Below are positions 35,709-46,187 of a DNA stretch of 64,000 nucleotides, one piece after another. Within the stretch, counting starts at the first letter, position 1, and each line of letters begins with the position of its first letter. The notes below the pieces were generated by a model, which saw only the letters and a program-made list of their open reading frames with translations, did no database searches and was not told the DNA's origin. The position numbers were made by a program, and so were the translations under genes. Origin of the DNA: Paenibacillus stellifer (GTDB taxonomy: Bacteria; Bacillota; Bacilli; Paenibacillales; Paenibacillaceae). The DNA is taken from contig NZ_CP009286.1 of NCBI RefSeq assembly GCF_000758685.1, positions 1,208,501 to 1,272,500 of the forward strand. The letters run 5' to 3'.

Positions 35709-38700
35709 ATGAGACACACTGAACTGCCCCCAAAACAGGGCCTTTACGATCCCCAGTTCGAGAAAGACGCCTGCGGTATGGGCTTTGTCGCGCATATCAA
35801 AGGAAAGCCCTCTCATGAGATTGTCAGCAACGCCTTAACGATGCTCATTAACATGGAGCACCGGGGAGGCCAGGGAAGCGAGCCGAATTCCGGCGACGGA
35901 GCAGGAATCATGCTGCAGATTCCGCACCGTTTCTTCTCCGAAGAAGCGAAAGCGCTCGGCTTTGAACTGCCGGAAGCGGGCCGTTACGGCGTCGGCATGC
36001 TCTTTTTGTCTCACAATGAAGACATTCGCTCCAAACATGAAAGCATCCTGAGCGCAATTGTCGCTGAAGAAGGACAGAGTCTTCTTGGCTTCCGCGACGT
36101 GCCGACCTACGACGACATGCTGGGCAAGACGGCTAAGGCCGCCAAGCCGTATGTGCGCCAGGTATTTATCGGCCGCTCCGAGGACATTCAGGACGATCTG
36201 GCCTTTGAACGAAAGCTGTATATCATCCGCAAGCGCGCGGAACTCGCGATCCGCTATGGCGGAGAGGAAGAAGGAGAATCCTTCTATCTGCCGAGCTTGT
36301 CCTGTCGAAAGATCGTCTACAAAGGCATGCTTACCACCGTACAGGTGGGACAGTTCTACCTGGACCTGCAGAATGAGAAGCTGGAATCCGCGATCGCGCT
36401 GGTTCACTCCCGCTTCAGTACGAACACCTTCCCTAGCTGGGAGCGCGCGCATCCATACCGCTTCATGATCCACAACGGCGAAATCAACACGCTTCGCGGT
36501 AATGTGAACTGGATGCATGCCCGCCAGTCGCTGTTCAAGAGCGATGTGTTCGGCAGCGATCTGGAGAAGATCAAGCCGATCATCAATCCGGACGGTTCCG
36601 ATACCGGAATGTTCGACAATACGTTCGAGTTCCTGTATTTGAGCGGACGCTCCCTGCCGCATGTCGCCATGATGATGGTGCCAGAGCCTTGGAGCAATCA
36701 CGACAGCATGGACGACAGCAAGAAAGCCTTCTATGAATACCACAGCACCTTGATGGAGCCGTGGGACGGGCCTGCAGCCATGGGCTTCACCGACGGCGTG
36801 CAGATCGGCGCCATTCTGGACCGCAACGGTCTGCGCCCATCGCGTTATTATGTAACCAAAGATGATCTGATCATTCTGTCTTCGGAAGCGGGCGTGCTCG
36901 ATATCGCTCCGGAGAACGTTCTGTATAAGGACCGCCTGAGACCGGGCCGCATGCTGCTGGTCGACACCAAAGAAGGCCGCATCATCTCTGACGAAGAGGT
37001 TAAGGCCGCGATCGCATCGGAGCGTCCGTACCGCCAGTGGCTTGACGAGCATTTGATCAGCCTGGAAGAGCTGCCGGATGCGCCTGAGCTGCCGAATCCG
37101 AAGCATGACAATGTCCAGCAGCTGCAGCAGGCATTCGGCTACACGTTCGAAGACCTGCGCAAAGTGCTGGAGCCAATGGCTTCCAGCGGCGCCGAGGCTG
37201 TCGGCTCCATGGGCTATGACGCACCGCTCGCGGTGCTGTCCGACCGCCCGCAGCGGCTGTACAACTACTTTAAACAAATGTTCGCCCAGGTAACCAATCC
37301 GCCGATCGACGCCATCCGCGAGGAGCTTATCACCTCGACGATGACGACGATCGGACCGGAACGGAACCTCCTCAAACCAGAACCGGAGAGCTGTAGACAG
37401 ATCGCGCTGCATACTCCGATTCTGTCGAACGAGGAATTTGCGAAGATCCGCCACGTGCGGCGTGCGGGCTTCAAGGCGATGACCATTCCGATTCTGTTCC
37501 CGGCCGACCTGGGAGCCGAAGGCCTCGGCAAAGCGCTGGATAACCTCAGCGAAGCTGCCGACCGGGTTATCGACAAGGGCCACAATATTCTGATTCTGTC
37601 CGACCGTGGCGTAGACCGTGAGAACGCGGCTATCCCGGCTCTGCTGGCCGTTTCGAGCCTGCATCACCATCTGATCCGCCAGGGAACGCGGACGAAGGTT
37701 ACGATTCTGCTGGAATCCGGCGAGCCGCGCGAGGTACATCACTACGCGCTGCTGCTCGGCTACGGCGTGAGCGCAGTCAATCCTTACCTGGCTTTCGAGA
37801 GCCTGGATGACATGATCACTCAAGGCCTGCTGAGAGGCGTCTCGCATGAGAAAGCCGTGAAGAATTACATCAAGGCCGCCACGAAGAGCGTGGTGAAGAT
37901 TCTGTCCAAAATGGGTATTTCCACGATCCAGTCGTACCGGGGCGCGCAGATTTTTGAAGCAGTCGGCCTGAAGAGCGAATTCGTGGACCGTTACTTCACC
38001 TGGACGCCGTCTCGAATCGGCGGCATCGGCCTGGAGGAAGTGGCTGCCGAGGCGCTGGCACATCATTTCCGCGCTTTCTCCGATAAGGACGGCACAGACA
38101 AAGTTCTCGATTCCGGCGGCGAATACCAATGGCGCAGCGACGGGGAGGATCATCTGTTCAACCCGCAGACGATTCACCTGCTGCAGCATTCGGTCCGCAG
38201 CGGCGATTACGAAATGTACAAGAAATATTCGGCGCTCGTACAGGGCGAGAGCAAGAAGCATCAGACACTGCGCTCCCTGCTTGAGCTGAAACCGGTCGGA
38301 GAACCGATTCCACTGGAAGAGGTCGAGCCGGCCAGCTCGATTATGAGACGCTTCAAGACAGGCGCCATGTCCTTCGGCTCCATCAGCAAGGAAGCGCATG
38401 AGACGCTGGCGATCGCCATGAACCGCATCGGCGGCAAGAGCAACACCGGCGAAGGCGGCGAAGATCCGGCGCGCTTCGTTCCGGAAGCCAACGGCGATTC
38501 CCGCCGCAGCTCGATCAAGCAGGTTGCATCCGGCCGGTTCGGCGTAACGTCGAACTATCTGGTGAATGCGGACGAAATCCAGATCAAGATGGCGCAGGGC
38601 GCCAAGCCGGGCGAAGGCGGACAGCTTCCGGGACGCAAGGTCTATCCTTGGGTCGCCGAGGTTCGCGGTTCGACGCCGGGCGTAGGTCTGATCTCGCCGC

Positions 38701-40304
38701 CTCCTCACCATGACATCTACTCCATCGAGGATTTGGCGGAATTGATCTACGATCTGAAGAACGCTAATCCGCGTGCGAATATCAATGTGAAGCTGGTATC
38801 GGAGGTTGGCGTAGGCACGATCGCCGCTGGCGTGGCGAAAGGCCGTGCCGACGTAATCCTCATCAGCGGTTATGACGGCGGAACGGGCGCATCGCCGATG
38901 AACTCCATTCGCCATGCCGGTCTTCCTTGGGAGCTGGGCCTGGCTGAGACGCATCAGACGCTGATTCTGAACAATCTGCGTGACCGCGTCGTTCTGGAGT
39001 CGGACGGCAAGATGCTTAGCGGCCGCGACCTCGCCGTCGCTGCGCTGCTCGGAGCGGAAGAGTTCGGCTTCGCCACTGCTCCGCTGGTGGCCGTAGGCTG
39101 CATTATGATGCGCGTCTGCCAGATGGATACTTGTCCGGTCGGCGTTGCCACGCAGAATCCGGAGCTTCGCAAGAACTTTGCTGGAGATCCGCAGCATGTC
39201 GTGAACTTCATGACGTTCGTTGCAGAGGATCTTCGTGAGATTATGGCTTCGCTGGGCTTCCGTACGATCAAGGAAATGGTAGGACGCACGGATTGTCTGG
39301 ATGCTGTTCAGGCAGCCTATCACTGGAAGAAGAAAGGCGTCGACCTCAGCGGCCTGCTGCACACGCCTGAGCTTCCGGAAGGCAGCACGCGGTTCAACAG
39401 CAAGCAGCAGAACCATGGTCTGGAAGAGACCATCGACGTTTCGAAGCTGCTGTCCCTTGCGGCTCCGGCGCTTGAGAACGGAACGCCTGTAACGGCATCT
39501 CTGCCGATCACGAACGTCAACCGTGCGGTGGGTACGATTCTCGGCAGCGAGCTGACCCGCAAATACGGAGCAGCCGGTCTGCCGGACGACACGATCTCCC
39601 TGACCTTCACCGGCTCCGCCGGCCAGAGCTTGGGCGCATTCGTGCCGAAGGGCATTACGATCAAGGTCGAGGGCGACTCCAACGACTATGTCGGCAAGGG
39701 CCTGTCGGGCGGCAAGCTGATTGTGAAGCCGTCGCCAAAGGCAACCTTCGCGGCCGAAGAGAACATCATTATCGGCAACACGGCGTTCTACGGCGCGACA
39801 AGCGGCGAAGCTTACATCAACGGCATCGCAGGCGAACGCTTCGCAGTCCGCAACTCCGGCGTCAATGTCGTCGTGGAAGGCGTGGGCGACCACGGCTGCG
39901 AATACATGACAGGCGGACGTGTCGTAGTTCTGGGCGAAACCGGACGCAACTTTGCCGCGGGGATGTCAGGCGGTATCGCGTATGTCTATGATCCGGACAA
40001 CACATTTGTTAACCGCTGCAACCTGGAAATGGTGCTGCTGGAGCGTGTTGAAGATCAGAGCGAAGCTGAAGAGCTTCGCGGCATGATCGCCCGTCACGCG
40101 GAATTGACCGGCAGTACGCTCGGTCAGCGCATTCTGGACGGCTGGCAGCAGAACCTGGCGAAATTCGTTCGCGTCATTCCGAAGGATTACAAGCGGATGC
40201 TGGAGCAGATCCGCAAGGCGGAAGACACCGGTCTTCGCGGAGAAGCAGCCCTTCTGGCCGCTTTCGAGGCGAATATGCGTGAACTGGCTCGCGTAGGCGG
40301 CTAA
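35709..40304 (+). CDS. gltB: Glutamate synthase large subunit
   Basis: Makes two glutamates from glutamine and 2-oxoglutarate. Order of domains in 1531 aa: a short propeptide (residues 1-21), class II glutaminase with nucleophile Cys22 in [12 protein letters not shown], a central domain, the FMN-binding synthase barrel with SYDG-like [12 protein letters not shown], the 3Fe-4S cysteines in [15 protein letters not shown], and a C-terminal beta-helix (GXGXG repeats such as [13 protein letters not shown]). The start at 35709 places Cys22 as expected after propeptide cleavage. No small-subunit gene (gltD) follows; an ABC exporter does, so the partner must lie elsewhere or another donor is used. 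cre-like sites upstream suggest carbon control. Confidence 0.96.
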   Translation: MRHTELPPKQGLYDPQFEKDACGMGFVAHIKGKPSHEIVSNALTMLINMEHRGGQGSEPNSGDGAGIMLQIPHRFFSEEAKALGFELPEAGRYGVGMLFLSHNEDIRSKHESILSAIVAEEGQSLLGFRDVPTYDDMLGKTAKAAKPYVRQVFIGRSEDIQDDLAFERKLYIIRKRAELAIRYGGEEEGESFYLPSLSCRKIVYKGMLTTVQVGQFYLDLQNEKLESAIALVHSRFSTNTFPSWERAHPYRFMIHNGEINTLRGNVNWMHARQSLFKSDVFGSDLEKIKPIINPDGSDTGMFDNTFEFLYLSGRSLPHVAMMMVPEPWSNHDSMDDSKKAFYEYHSTLMEPWDGPAAMGFTDGVQIGAILDRNGLRPSRYYVTKDDLIILSSEAGVLDIAPENVLYKDRLRPGRMLLVDTKEGRIISDEEVKAAIASERPYRQWLDEHLISLEELPDAPELPNPKHDNVQQLQQAFGYTFEDLRKVLEPMASSGAEAVGSMGYDAPLAVLSDRPQRLYNYFKQMFAQVTNPPIDAIREELITSTMTTIGPERNLLKPEPESCRQIALHTPILSNEEFAKIRHVRRAGFKAMTIPILFPADLGAEGLGKALDNLSEAADRVIDKGHNILILSDRGVDRENAAIPALLAVSSLHHHLIRQGTRTKVTILLESGEPREVHHYALLLGYGVSAVNPYLAFESLDDMITQGLLRGVSHEKAVKNYIKAATKSVVKILSKMGISTIQSYRGAQIFEAVGLKSEFVDRYFTWTPSRIGGIGLEEVAAEALAHHFRAFSDKDGTDKVLDSGGEYQWRSDGEDHLFNPQTIHLLQHSVRSGDYEMYKKYSALVQGESKKHQTLRSLLELKPVGEPIPLEEVEPASSIMRRFKTGAMSFGSISKEAHETLAIAMNRIGGKSNTGEGGEDPARFVPEANGDSRRSSIKQVASGRFGVTSNYLVNADEIQIKMAQGAKPGEGGQLPGRKVYPWVAEVRGSTPGVGLISPPPHHDIYSIEDLAELIYDLKNANPRANINVKLVSEVGVGTIAAGVAKGRADVILISGYDGGTGASPMNSIRHAGLPWELGLAETHQTLILNNLRDRVVLESDGKMLSGRDLAVAALLGAEEFGFATAPLVAVGCIMMRVCQMDTCPVGVATQNPELRKNFAGDPQHVVNFMTFVAEDLREIMASLGFRTIKEMVGRTDCLDAVQAAYHWKKKGVDLSGLLHTPELPEGSTRFNSKQQNHGLEETIDVSKLLSLAAPALENGTPVTASLPITNVNRAVGTILGSELTRKYGAAGLPDDTISLTFTGSAGQSLGAFVPKGITIKVEGDSNDYVGKGLSGGKLIVKPSPKATFAAEENIIIGNTAFYGATSGEAYINGIAGERFAVRNSGVNVVVEGVGDHGCEYMTGGRVVVLGETGRNFAAGMSGGIAYVYDPDNTFVNRCNLEMVLLERVEDQSEAEELRGMIARHAELTGSTLGQRILDGWQQNLAKFVRVIPKDYKRMLEQIRKAEDTGLRGEAALLAAFEANMRELARVGG

Positions 40305-40352
40305 TTCATCAGTGCATAATTCAGCGATGATCTATAATAGGGTTTAATATTA

Positions 40353-40399
40353 CGGGGGCGGCTCGGAGCTTTAACAGCTTGGGGCCGCCGCCTTTTTTT
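40353..40399 (+). terminator. Terminator after gltB
   Basis: Long GC-rich stem (GGCGGCTCGGAGCT paired to AGCTTGGGGCCGCC with minor mismatches) with seven T. Confidence 0.9.
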
Positions 40400-40551
40400 G
40401 AAATTGATGACATGCAGGGAAGAGATGGAATGTCTATTTTTCCCGAGAGTGGAAAAAAATCATAAAGGATTGCAGGGTTTGTCGGACAGGCTGCGTCTAA
40501 TTACATAGGGGTCTTTTTTCAAAAAAATGGATTGTGAAAGGAAGGGCGATC

Positions 40552-41481
40552 ATGACATTATCTACCCCGGCCGCCGAGCCGGTAGCCCGTCTGCTGAATG
40601 TGAGCAAATCGATCGGCAGCAAGAAGCTGGTCAGCGATCTGACACTGGATATCCCGGCGGGGCAGGTCTTCGGATTTCTCGGCCCGAACGGTGCGGGCAA
40701 AACGACGACCATCCGCATGATGGTGGGACTCATCTCTATCAGCAATGGAGACATTCTGATCGGCGGCAAGAGCATCCGCCATCAGTTCGAGGAGGCGGTG
40801 GCCCAGGTCGGCGCCATTGTAGAGAATCCCGAGATGTACAAATTTCTGACAGGCTATCAGAATTTGAAGCAGTACGCGCGTATGGTTCCCGGCGTGACGA
40901 AGCAGCGGATCGACGAGGTGGTGACGCTTGTCGGACTGAATCAGCGCATTCATGACCGGGTGAAGAGCTACTCTCTCGGCATGCGCCAGCGTCTGGGCGT
41001 TGCCCAAGCTCTGCTGCACCGGCCCAAGCTCCTGATTCTGGACGAGCCGACCAACGGTCTTGATCCGCAGGGCATACGGGAGCTGCGCGATTATTTGCGG
41101 CGGCTGTGCCAGGAGGAAGGCACGAGCGTGTTCGTCTCCAGCCATCTGCTCTCCGAGATGGAGCTCATGTGCGACACTGTGGCCGTCATCCAGAATGGCC
41201 GGCTAATTGATGTGCGCGGGCTTAGGGGGCTGGAAGGCGACGACGATGGGGCCCGGAAGATGGAAATTCTGTTCGAAGTGAATGAACCGGCGGCGGCGCA
41301 GGCGCTGATCGGCGGCAGTATCCGGAAGGAAGGGCTGGTTGTAACGGCGACCCGCGACGAGATCCCTGCACTGAATCAAAGGCTGGTGGGTGAAGGTCAT
41401 CTGGTCTTCGGCATCCGGGAAATCACGGTTTCACTGGAAGATCAGTTCCTGAAGATGACGGGGGGTGAAGGCATTGAGTAA
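40552..41481 (+). CDS. ABC-2 exporter ATP-binding protein
   Basis: ATPase of an ABC-2 type exporter, 309 aa. Walker A is GPNGAGKTT, the signature YSLGMRQR, Walker B LLILDEPTNGLD, and the switch His lies in FVSSHLLSEME; a C-terminal extension of about 90 residues follows. ATG 40552 has GGAAGGGCGATC directly upstream; a GTG at 40534 is out of register with any ribosome site. The end overlaps the permease gene by 17 bases. No regulator lies beside this pair, so the substrate and induction are unknown. Confidence 0.9.
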   Translation: MTLSTPAAEPVARLLNVSKSIGSKKLVSDLTLDIPAGQVFGFLGPNGAGKTTTIRMMVGLISISNGDILIGGKSIRHQFEEAVAQVGAIVENPEMYKFLTGYQNLKQYARMVPGVTKQRIDEVVTLVGLNQRIHDRVKSYSLGMRQRLGVAQALLHRPKLLILDEPTNGLDPQGIRELRDYLRRLCQEEGTSVFVSSHLLSEMELMCDTVAVIQNGRLIDVRGLRGLEGDDDGARKMEILFEVNEPAAAQALIGGSIRKEGLVVTATRDEIPALNQRLVGEGHLVFGIREITVSLEDQFLKMTGGEGIE

Positions 41482-42259
41482 TTGGCTGTCGCTCGTACAT
41501 AACGAAAATATCAAGGTTTACAGCCGGGTTCGTACATGGATCATGCTCGTTCTGCTTGTGCTGCTGGCCGTGCTGATGCCGGTTCTGGTCTATACGACTA
41601 CCGACATCGCATCCCGGCCGGACCGCTGGAATGTCTTCCAGATTACGATCAGCGTCCTGTTCTACCTTAACACGATTTTCAGCGTCATTATCGCTTCGGA
41701 TGCGGTGGCCGGCGAATTCACCTGGGGAACGATCAAGCTGCTGCTGATCCGTCCGTGGAGCCGTTCCAAGATTCTGCTCTCCAAGTACACCTCACTCATT
41801 CTCTTTAGCCTGCTGTCCACCGTGCTTCTGGTGGTCGTCGGATTCGCAGCCAGCTTCCTTCTCTTTAAAGCCGGCGGGGATGTCGATCCGCCGGTGCACG
41901 GATGGAGCATGTGGCAATATATGCTGGTAGATATCGCCTGCCGGTATATCGAGCTGTTTCTGACCATTGCGCTCGCCTTTATGGTATCCAGTGTGTTCCG
42001 GGCCAGCGGGCTGGCGATCGGATTGTCGCTGTTCATCATTTTCGCCAAAGATATCTTCAATACGCTGTTCAATCCGGAGACTTACGAATGGGCGAAGTAT
42101 TTGCTGTTCCCGCATATGAATCTGAGCGGCTATATGTTCTCGAATACAGGGCCGGGCGGCGTATCCTTCGGATTCTCGATCGCCGTGCTTGCCGTATACT
42201 ACGTCGTCTTCCTGGCGCTGTCCTGGCTGGTATTCAGCCGGAGAGACGTAGCCGGGTGA
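41465..42259 (+). CDS. ABC-2 exporter permease
   Basis: Membrane subunit of 264 aa with about six helices (for example TWIMLVLLVLLAVLMPVLVY and the terminal IAVLAVYYVVFLALSWLVF). The SVIIASDAVAGEFTWGTIKLLLIRP block is typical of ABC-2 permeases. The GTG at 41465 lies inside the ATPase gene; a TTG at 41474, with GGGTGAAGG just before it, is an equally good start. Coupled translation is likely. A hairpin at 42343 lies between this gene and the convergent bactofilin gene. Confidence 0.85.
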   Translation: MKALSNWLSLVHNENIKVYSRVRTWIMLVLLVLLAVLMPVLVYTTTDIASRPDRWNVFQITISVLFYLNTIFSVIIASDAVAGEFTWGTIKLLLIRPWSRSKILLSKYTSLILFSLLSTVLLVVVGFAASFLLFKAGGDVDPPVHGWSMWQYMLVDIACRYIELFLTIALAFMVSSVFRASGLAIGLSLFIIFAKDIFNTLFNPETYEWAKYLLFPHMNLSGYMFSNTGPGGVSFGFSIAVLAVYYVVFLALSWLVFSRRDVAG

Positions 42260-42342
42260 TTTGAAGGTGTAGTTAAGGGAGTTGTTGAAGGTGTATATGG
42301 CAAGGCTCGAGGGAGTGCTGCCGCAGCACAGACAGACATAGA

Positions 42343-42375
42343 CAGACCGCTGCAGCCATCTGCTGCAGCGGTCTG
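42343..42375. terminator. Perfect 14-bp inverted repeat between convergent genes
   Basis: CAGACCGCTGCAGC and its exact complement flank a 5-base loop. There is no T run on either side, so it may be a transcription block or mRNA-protecting stem shared by the exporter and bactofilin units. Confidence 0.65.
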
Positions 42376-42406
42376 AACATGCGGACGGACTTTGCCCGTC
42401 CATATG

Positions 42407-42850
42407 CTAGATAGCGGCCTTGCTTCGCTCAAGGCTTCCATCATCGTCAGACTCCGTCTCACGTAATTCCCATGCGCCGCCGGTTCCAGCAGGAGCCGGC
42501 GGCTGTTCCATGTCCACCAATCCGCTGAGCACGCCGCCCTCCATAATGGAGAGCCGGTTGGCCGTAGCCGTCCCGTTCAAGTAGCCGGTCGAGGTAAGGA
42601 TCAGCCGCCGCTTGGCCCGGATGTCTCCAAAGACATGACCGGCGATAATGATTTCTTCTGCGGTAATGTCCGCATGAACCTTGCCTTTTTCGCCGATCGT
42701 TACCGTACCGCCGCTGCAGATTTCACCGGTGAACTCCCCGTCGATCCGCAGATTGGTCTCGCACAGCATTTTGCCTTCAAGTGTCTGTCCCGCGCCCAGC
42801 AGCGAATCGGATGCCGCAGGCCCCCGGCGCTTCTCCGTCTTATTCCACAT
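42407..42850 (-). CDS. Bactofilin-family cytoskeletal protein
   Basis: Polymer-forming protein of the bactofilin (DUF583) family. The 147 aa have a right-handed beta-helix core from about residue 18 to 110 with the usual repeats (GKMLCETNLRIDGEFTGEI, GTVTIGEKGKVHADITAEEI, GHVFGDIRAKRRLILT), a flexible N-terminus and an acidic tail. Bactofilins form filaments without nucleotide and often position cell-wall enzymes. The upstream neighbour on the same strand encodes an M23 endopeptidase, the pairing seen in several shape-determining systems. ATG 42850 follows AGGAGGGA. Confidence 0.92.
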   Translation of the reverse strand: MWNKTEKRRGPAASDSLLGAGQTLEGKMLCETNLRIDGEFTGEICSGGTVTIGEKGKVHADITAEEIIIAGHVFGDIRAKRRLILTSTGYLNGTATANRLSIMEGGVLSGLVDMEQPPAPAGTGGAWELRETESDDDGSLERSKAAI

Positions 42851-42895
42851 GTGAATCCCTCCTTATAATCGAAAAAATCGAACAATAAATTCGAA

Positions 42896-43010
42896 TCTGA
42901 GTCACACTCAAAAGCATATTCAGAATTAGATTCAAACGCAGATGCTGATACAGATTCAAACCCAGACTCAAACCCAAACGCAGGCTCGCACTCAAATTCA
43001 AACACTAATC
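42896..43010. repeat. Low-complexity hexamer-like repeat between M23 and bactofilin genes
   Basis: About 115 bases rich in TCAAAC, CAGATT and CAAACC units with a loose 6-base period (GATTCAAAC occurs at 42939 and 42953). It fills most of the 183-base gap. On the minus strand one frame would read as Phe-Glu/Ser pairs, but there is no ribosome site, so I treat it as non-coding simple repeat or mRNA spacer. Confidence 0.6.
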
Positions 43011-43033
43011 CAACTTGCATTGCATATGCCGCA

Positions 43034-44428
43034 TTATTCTGGATGCACGTACGATAGCGGATCAACCAATTTGTCCTGCTTCACCACCTGGAAATGCAGA
43101 TGGGGCCCGGTGCTTCGCCCGGTGCTGCCGACTTCGCCAATGCGCTGTCCTTTGGCGACCTTGTCGCCGGGGGAGACATTCTCAGCGCTGAGGTGCATGT
43201 ACCAGGTCTGAATGCCGTCTCCATGGTCGATAACAATATAATTGCCCCGCGCGGCGGTCTGGTCGGCGGTTATGACCGTTCCCGCCTGGGCGGCAAATAC
43301 GAAATCGCCTGTCTGTGCTGCGATGTCGATTCCGCCGTGGTAGGCCGCTGTTCCTTTGAACGGATCGGTGCGGTAGCCGAAGCTGGAGGAGATCGTCCGG
43401 GAGGAGGTCGGCCAGAGGAAAGCCTTCGCCTGCTCGCGAAGCGCCTGCTCCATCCGGGCGGCGTTGGCCTCCTGAGCCTCCTGTACGGTCCGGTTAAGAC
43501 TTGTGATCATCTCCTCCAGTTGAGAGCCGAGCTCGGCCAACTCGTCCTTGGTCTCGCTGACGGCGAGAGCTTCGGGCGCTCTGTGAACGGCAACGTACTC
43601 TCCGCCTACACGAAGCAGAGGGGTGTGATCGATAGCGGTCTCCAGAAGGCCGATCCGGATCGTGATAGCGCTGGGAGATACAGACTGGGAAGGCTGAACG
43701 AATAATGCGTTCTGAACATCATCTGCATTTTGCTGGACCCCGGCGGCTGCGGACGGCTTGGGAACGGGCTTGAGCCCGGCAGGGACCGCGTCTCCTGTGC
43801 CGGCGGCAGAAGCTTGAGCGGCGGAAGAAGCCTGAGCGGCGGCCAAAGCGCTGGAGGTCTCCATCGGATTATCTTCCGGATTTTCTCGAACGGAGGAGCC
43901 CGAAGTGCCTGAGCTTCGGCTGAACGCCGCAAACGGTGCGATATAGGCAGAAGCCTTCGTGGACTCCACGCTCTTCCTTACGACTGTCTCATTCTTCGCG
44001 GCCGCGGTAGCCGAGCTCTTGGAGCTCTTCGCAGCGGAGGACTCCTTTCCCGTACTTGCTCCCTGCTTCTTGATCATGTCCTGAAGCTTCTGCTCCAGCG
44101 CGTCGACACTTTTCAGACGTTCCCTGACCGTATCCGCTTCCTGAGACAGCTTCGCAGCTTCGGTCTGAACCTGCCTCAGGGTAGTCTCCCTGTCGGCTGC
44201 CTGGGCTTCGAGCCGTATATTCCGTTCCGACAAAGCGGCGGCCTCCGCTTCCAGCTCCTGCATGGAACGGGAGGAATGGACATACATGGAGGTGACCAGA
44301 CTCGAGACGGACAGCACAGCCGCAGCCGGAAGGGCGATGGCCAAAGGCTTGGCGAGCTGAAGCTGTCTGACAGGATGCTCCGCATCCCCGACGACCAACA
44401 AGGTAATCTTGTCCGAGTGACTTTTCAT
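43034..44428 (-). CDS. M23-family peptidoglycan endopeptidase with coiled coil
   Basis: Membrane-anchored LytM/M23 endopeptidase that would cut peptide cross-links. Layout of 464 aa: short cytoplasmic N-terminus, one transmembrane helix (LAIALPAAAVLSVSSLVTSM), a long coiled coil (about residues 55-130, ending EQKLQDMIKKQG), an Ser/Ala/Pro-rich linker, a second helical part, and the C-terminal M23 domain (about 340-464). Zinc ligands are seen in YHGGIDIAAQTGD and in GPHLHFQVV, with the companion His in YMHLSAENVSPG. ATG 44428 follows GGAAGGAGT. It lies upstream of bactofilin on the same strand. A bactofilin-guided wall enzyme is inferred. Confidence 0.9.
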   Translation of the reverse strand: MKSHSDKITLLVVGDAEHPVRQLQLAKPLAIALPAAAVLSVSSLVTSMYVHSSRSMQELEAEAAALSERNIRLEAQAADRETTLRQVQTEAAKLSQEADTVRERLKSVDALEQKLQDMIKKQGASTGKESSAAKSSKSSATAAAKNETVVRKSVESTKASAYIAPFAAFSRSSGTSGSSVRENPEDNPMETSSALAAAQASSAAQASAAGTGDAVPAGLKPVPKPSAAAGVQQNADDVQNALFVQPSQSVSPSAITIRIGLLETAIDHTPLLRVGGEYVAVHRAPEALAVSETKDELAELGSQLEEMITSLNRTVQEAQEANAARMEQALREQAKAFLWPTSSRTISSSFGYRTDPFKGTAAYHGGIDIAAQTGDFVFAAQAGTVITADQTAARGNYIVIDHGDGIQTWYMHLSAENVSPGDKVAKGQRIGEVGSTGRSTGPHLHFQVVKQDKLVDPLSYVHPE

Positions 44429-44630
44429 AGTGACTCCTTCCCGCGTCCGTACCGCCGGTCCGGCAGAGGAACGCTGCTTGATGGCACGTTCTATTATTCT
44501 ATGTATTCGCCCGCAGGCAGGAACATGACAGGCTCGGCTTTGAATAAATCGGTACGGTTTGGGCAAAAGCTGTAGTTATCCGGCTTTGGAGCCACCAGCG
44601 GCGGAGGTGAAGGGAGGAGAAAGCTCAGAT

Positions 44631-46064
44631 ATGATCATACTGGCCGTTCTATTAGCTGTCTTTATCGTACAAGGCATGGTTATCCTGCTGCTCGAATATC
44701 GTCATCCGCAGAAGGCGGTGGCATGGCTGTCTTTACTCTTTTTTTGTCCGCCTCTTGTTCTGTTTCTCTATTATGCATTGGGGAGGGACTATGCGAGCAG
44801 GCGCCGCATCCGGGCCGCGGCTACGGATAACAAAGGGGTACGCTGGGAATGCCATGCCTCGGAGAAATGCCGGCCGATTACTGATCCGGAGGAGACTGGC
44901 AATCCGGAGATGTATGGACGGAACGATCTCCTGAATCTGCTGAACGAATTATCCGGCTATCCCGCCACGGCGCGCAATCATACTGAAGTTCTGATCGATG
45001 GAGAACAAACCTATGAGTCCATGCTGAGAGCAATGGAGTCGGCATCTGAGCATATTCACTTGGAAGTCTATATTTTCCGGGACGATGAGATCGGCGGAGT
45101 GTTTCGCGATTGTCTGTGCCGGAAGGCCAGACAAGGGGTGAAGGTCCGTCTGCTATATGACGGTCTGGGCAGCCATGCGCTGAGCCGCCGCTTCATAGCC
45201 TCGCTGCGCGGCAGCGGGGTAGAGACGCATGCCTTCCTCCCCCCGCTGCTGGCGCTGCGGACCGGCAGATTCAACTACCGCAATCACCGCAAAATCCTTA
45301 TCGTCGACGGACGGATCGGCTTTACCGGCGGCATCAATATCGGCGATGATTATTTGGGCAAGGACCCGAAAATGGGAAATTGGCGGGATACGCAGCTTCA
45401 GGTGGAGGGTGATGCGGTCTTTTTCCTGCAGCGTATCTTTCTGAAAGACTGGCGGCTCGCTTCAGGCGAGCGCCTGAGCCACCCGCGTCATTTCCCCGCG
45501 CACTGCTGCATAGGAGAAGAAGGGGTGCAGATCATCGCCAGCGGACCGGACGGCGACCGCGACTCTTTGCAGGCGATACTGTTCGCGGCCATTAATGCCG
45601 CGCAGCGGCGGGTCTGGATCGAAACGCCGTATTTTATTCCGGACCCGGCCATTCGCCGCGCCTTGAAGAACGCCGTGCTGCGCGGTGTCGATGTGCGGAT
45701 CATCATTCCGGCCAAACCTGACAGCGAGCTTGTATACAGCGCATCTCTCTCTTATCTCGGTGATCTGCTGGAGGACGGAGTCCGGTTCTATCGGTACCGC
45801 CGCGGCTTCCTTCATGCCAAGATGTGGGTTATGGATGGAATGCTCGCCTCGGTCGGCTCCGGCAATCTCGATTTACGAAGCTTCTATTCCAATTTCGAGG
45901 TATCCACCGTGCTGATGAATCCGGAACGGATCGAAGAGCTGGCGGACATCTTCCAAAGGGATCTTGCGAACAGCGATCCGGTCGATACGGAGTGGTACTA
46001 TTCCAGAGGCAAAATGGAACACTTGAGGGAGGAAATTTGCCGTATTTTCTCTCCATTATTGTAG
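44631..46064 (+). CDS. cls: Cardiolipin synthase
   Basis: Transphosphatidylase that joins two phosphatidylglycerols. Two N-terminal helices (ILAVLLAVFIVQGMVILLL and AVAWLSLLFFCPPLVLFLYY) are followed by two phospholipase D half sites: NHRKILIVDGRIGFTGG (about residues 222-238) and LHAKMWVMDGMLASVGSGN (about 395-413), each with the HxK(x)4D motif. The 477-aa length is typical. ATG 44631 has AGGGAGGAGA 10 bases upstream; the longer upstream frame has no ribosome site. It is divergent from the M23 gene. Confidence 0.93.
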   Translation: MIILAVLLAVFIVQGMVILLLEYRHPQKAVAWLSLLFFCPPLVLFLYYALGRDYASRRRIRAAATDNKGVRWECHASEKCRPITDPEETGNPEMYGRNDLLNLLNELSGYPATARNHTEVLIDGEQTYESMLRAMESASEHIHLEVYIFRDDEIGGVFRDCLCRKARQGVKVRLLYDGLGSHALSRRFIASLRGSGVETHAFLPPLLALRTGRFNYRNHRKILIVDGRIGFTGGINIGDDYLGKDPKMGNWRDTQLQVEGDAVFFLQRIFLKDWRLASGERLSHPRHFPAHCCIGEEGVQIIASGPDGDRDSLQAILFAAINAAQRRVWIETPYFIPDPAIRRALKNAVLRGVDVRIIIPAKPDSELVYSASLSYLGDLLEDGVRFYRYRRGFLHAKMWVMDGMLASVGSGNLDLRSFYSNFEVSTVLMNPERIEELADIFQRDLANSDPVDTEWYYSRGKMEHLREEICRIFSPLL

Positions 46065-46134
46065 GCGGGAAGGCTCCAGGGAACCGTTTGGAAGGTAAAT
46101 TTACATTTCAGGGTCATCAAAGAATATGACAATA

Positions 46135-46143
46135 TGATATACT
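46135..46143 (+). promoter_or_regulatory. Possible extended -10 promoter for yitT-like gene
   Basis: TGATATACT is an extended -10 element 45 bases before the gene; no good -35 is seen at 17 bases. Confidence 0.35.
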
Positions 46144-46187
46144 ATTAGAAATAAGGATAAAATTTTGATTATGGCAGGGGGAGTTTT

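Noticed and set aside
35504..35719. A 71-codon AT-rich frame on the minus strand upstream of gltB
   Set aside because: It covers the gltB promoter region and lacks a ribosome site or similarity.
35835..39893. A 1352-codon open frame on the minus strand
   Set aside because: It lies entirely antisense to gltB, which has all catalytic and cluster motifs. The frame stays open because of codon bias; it has no ribosome site or recognisable domain.
42700..43065. A minus-strand frame with Phe-Glu/Ser repeats
   Set aside because: It overlaps the start of bactofilin in another frame, has no ribosome site and only translates the simple repeat.
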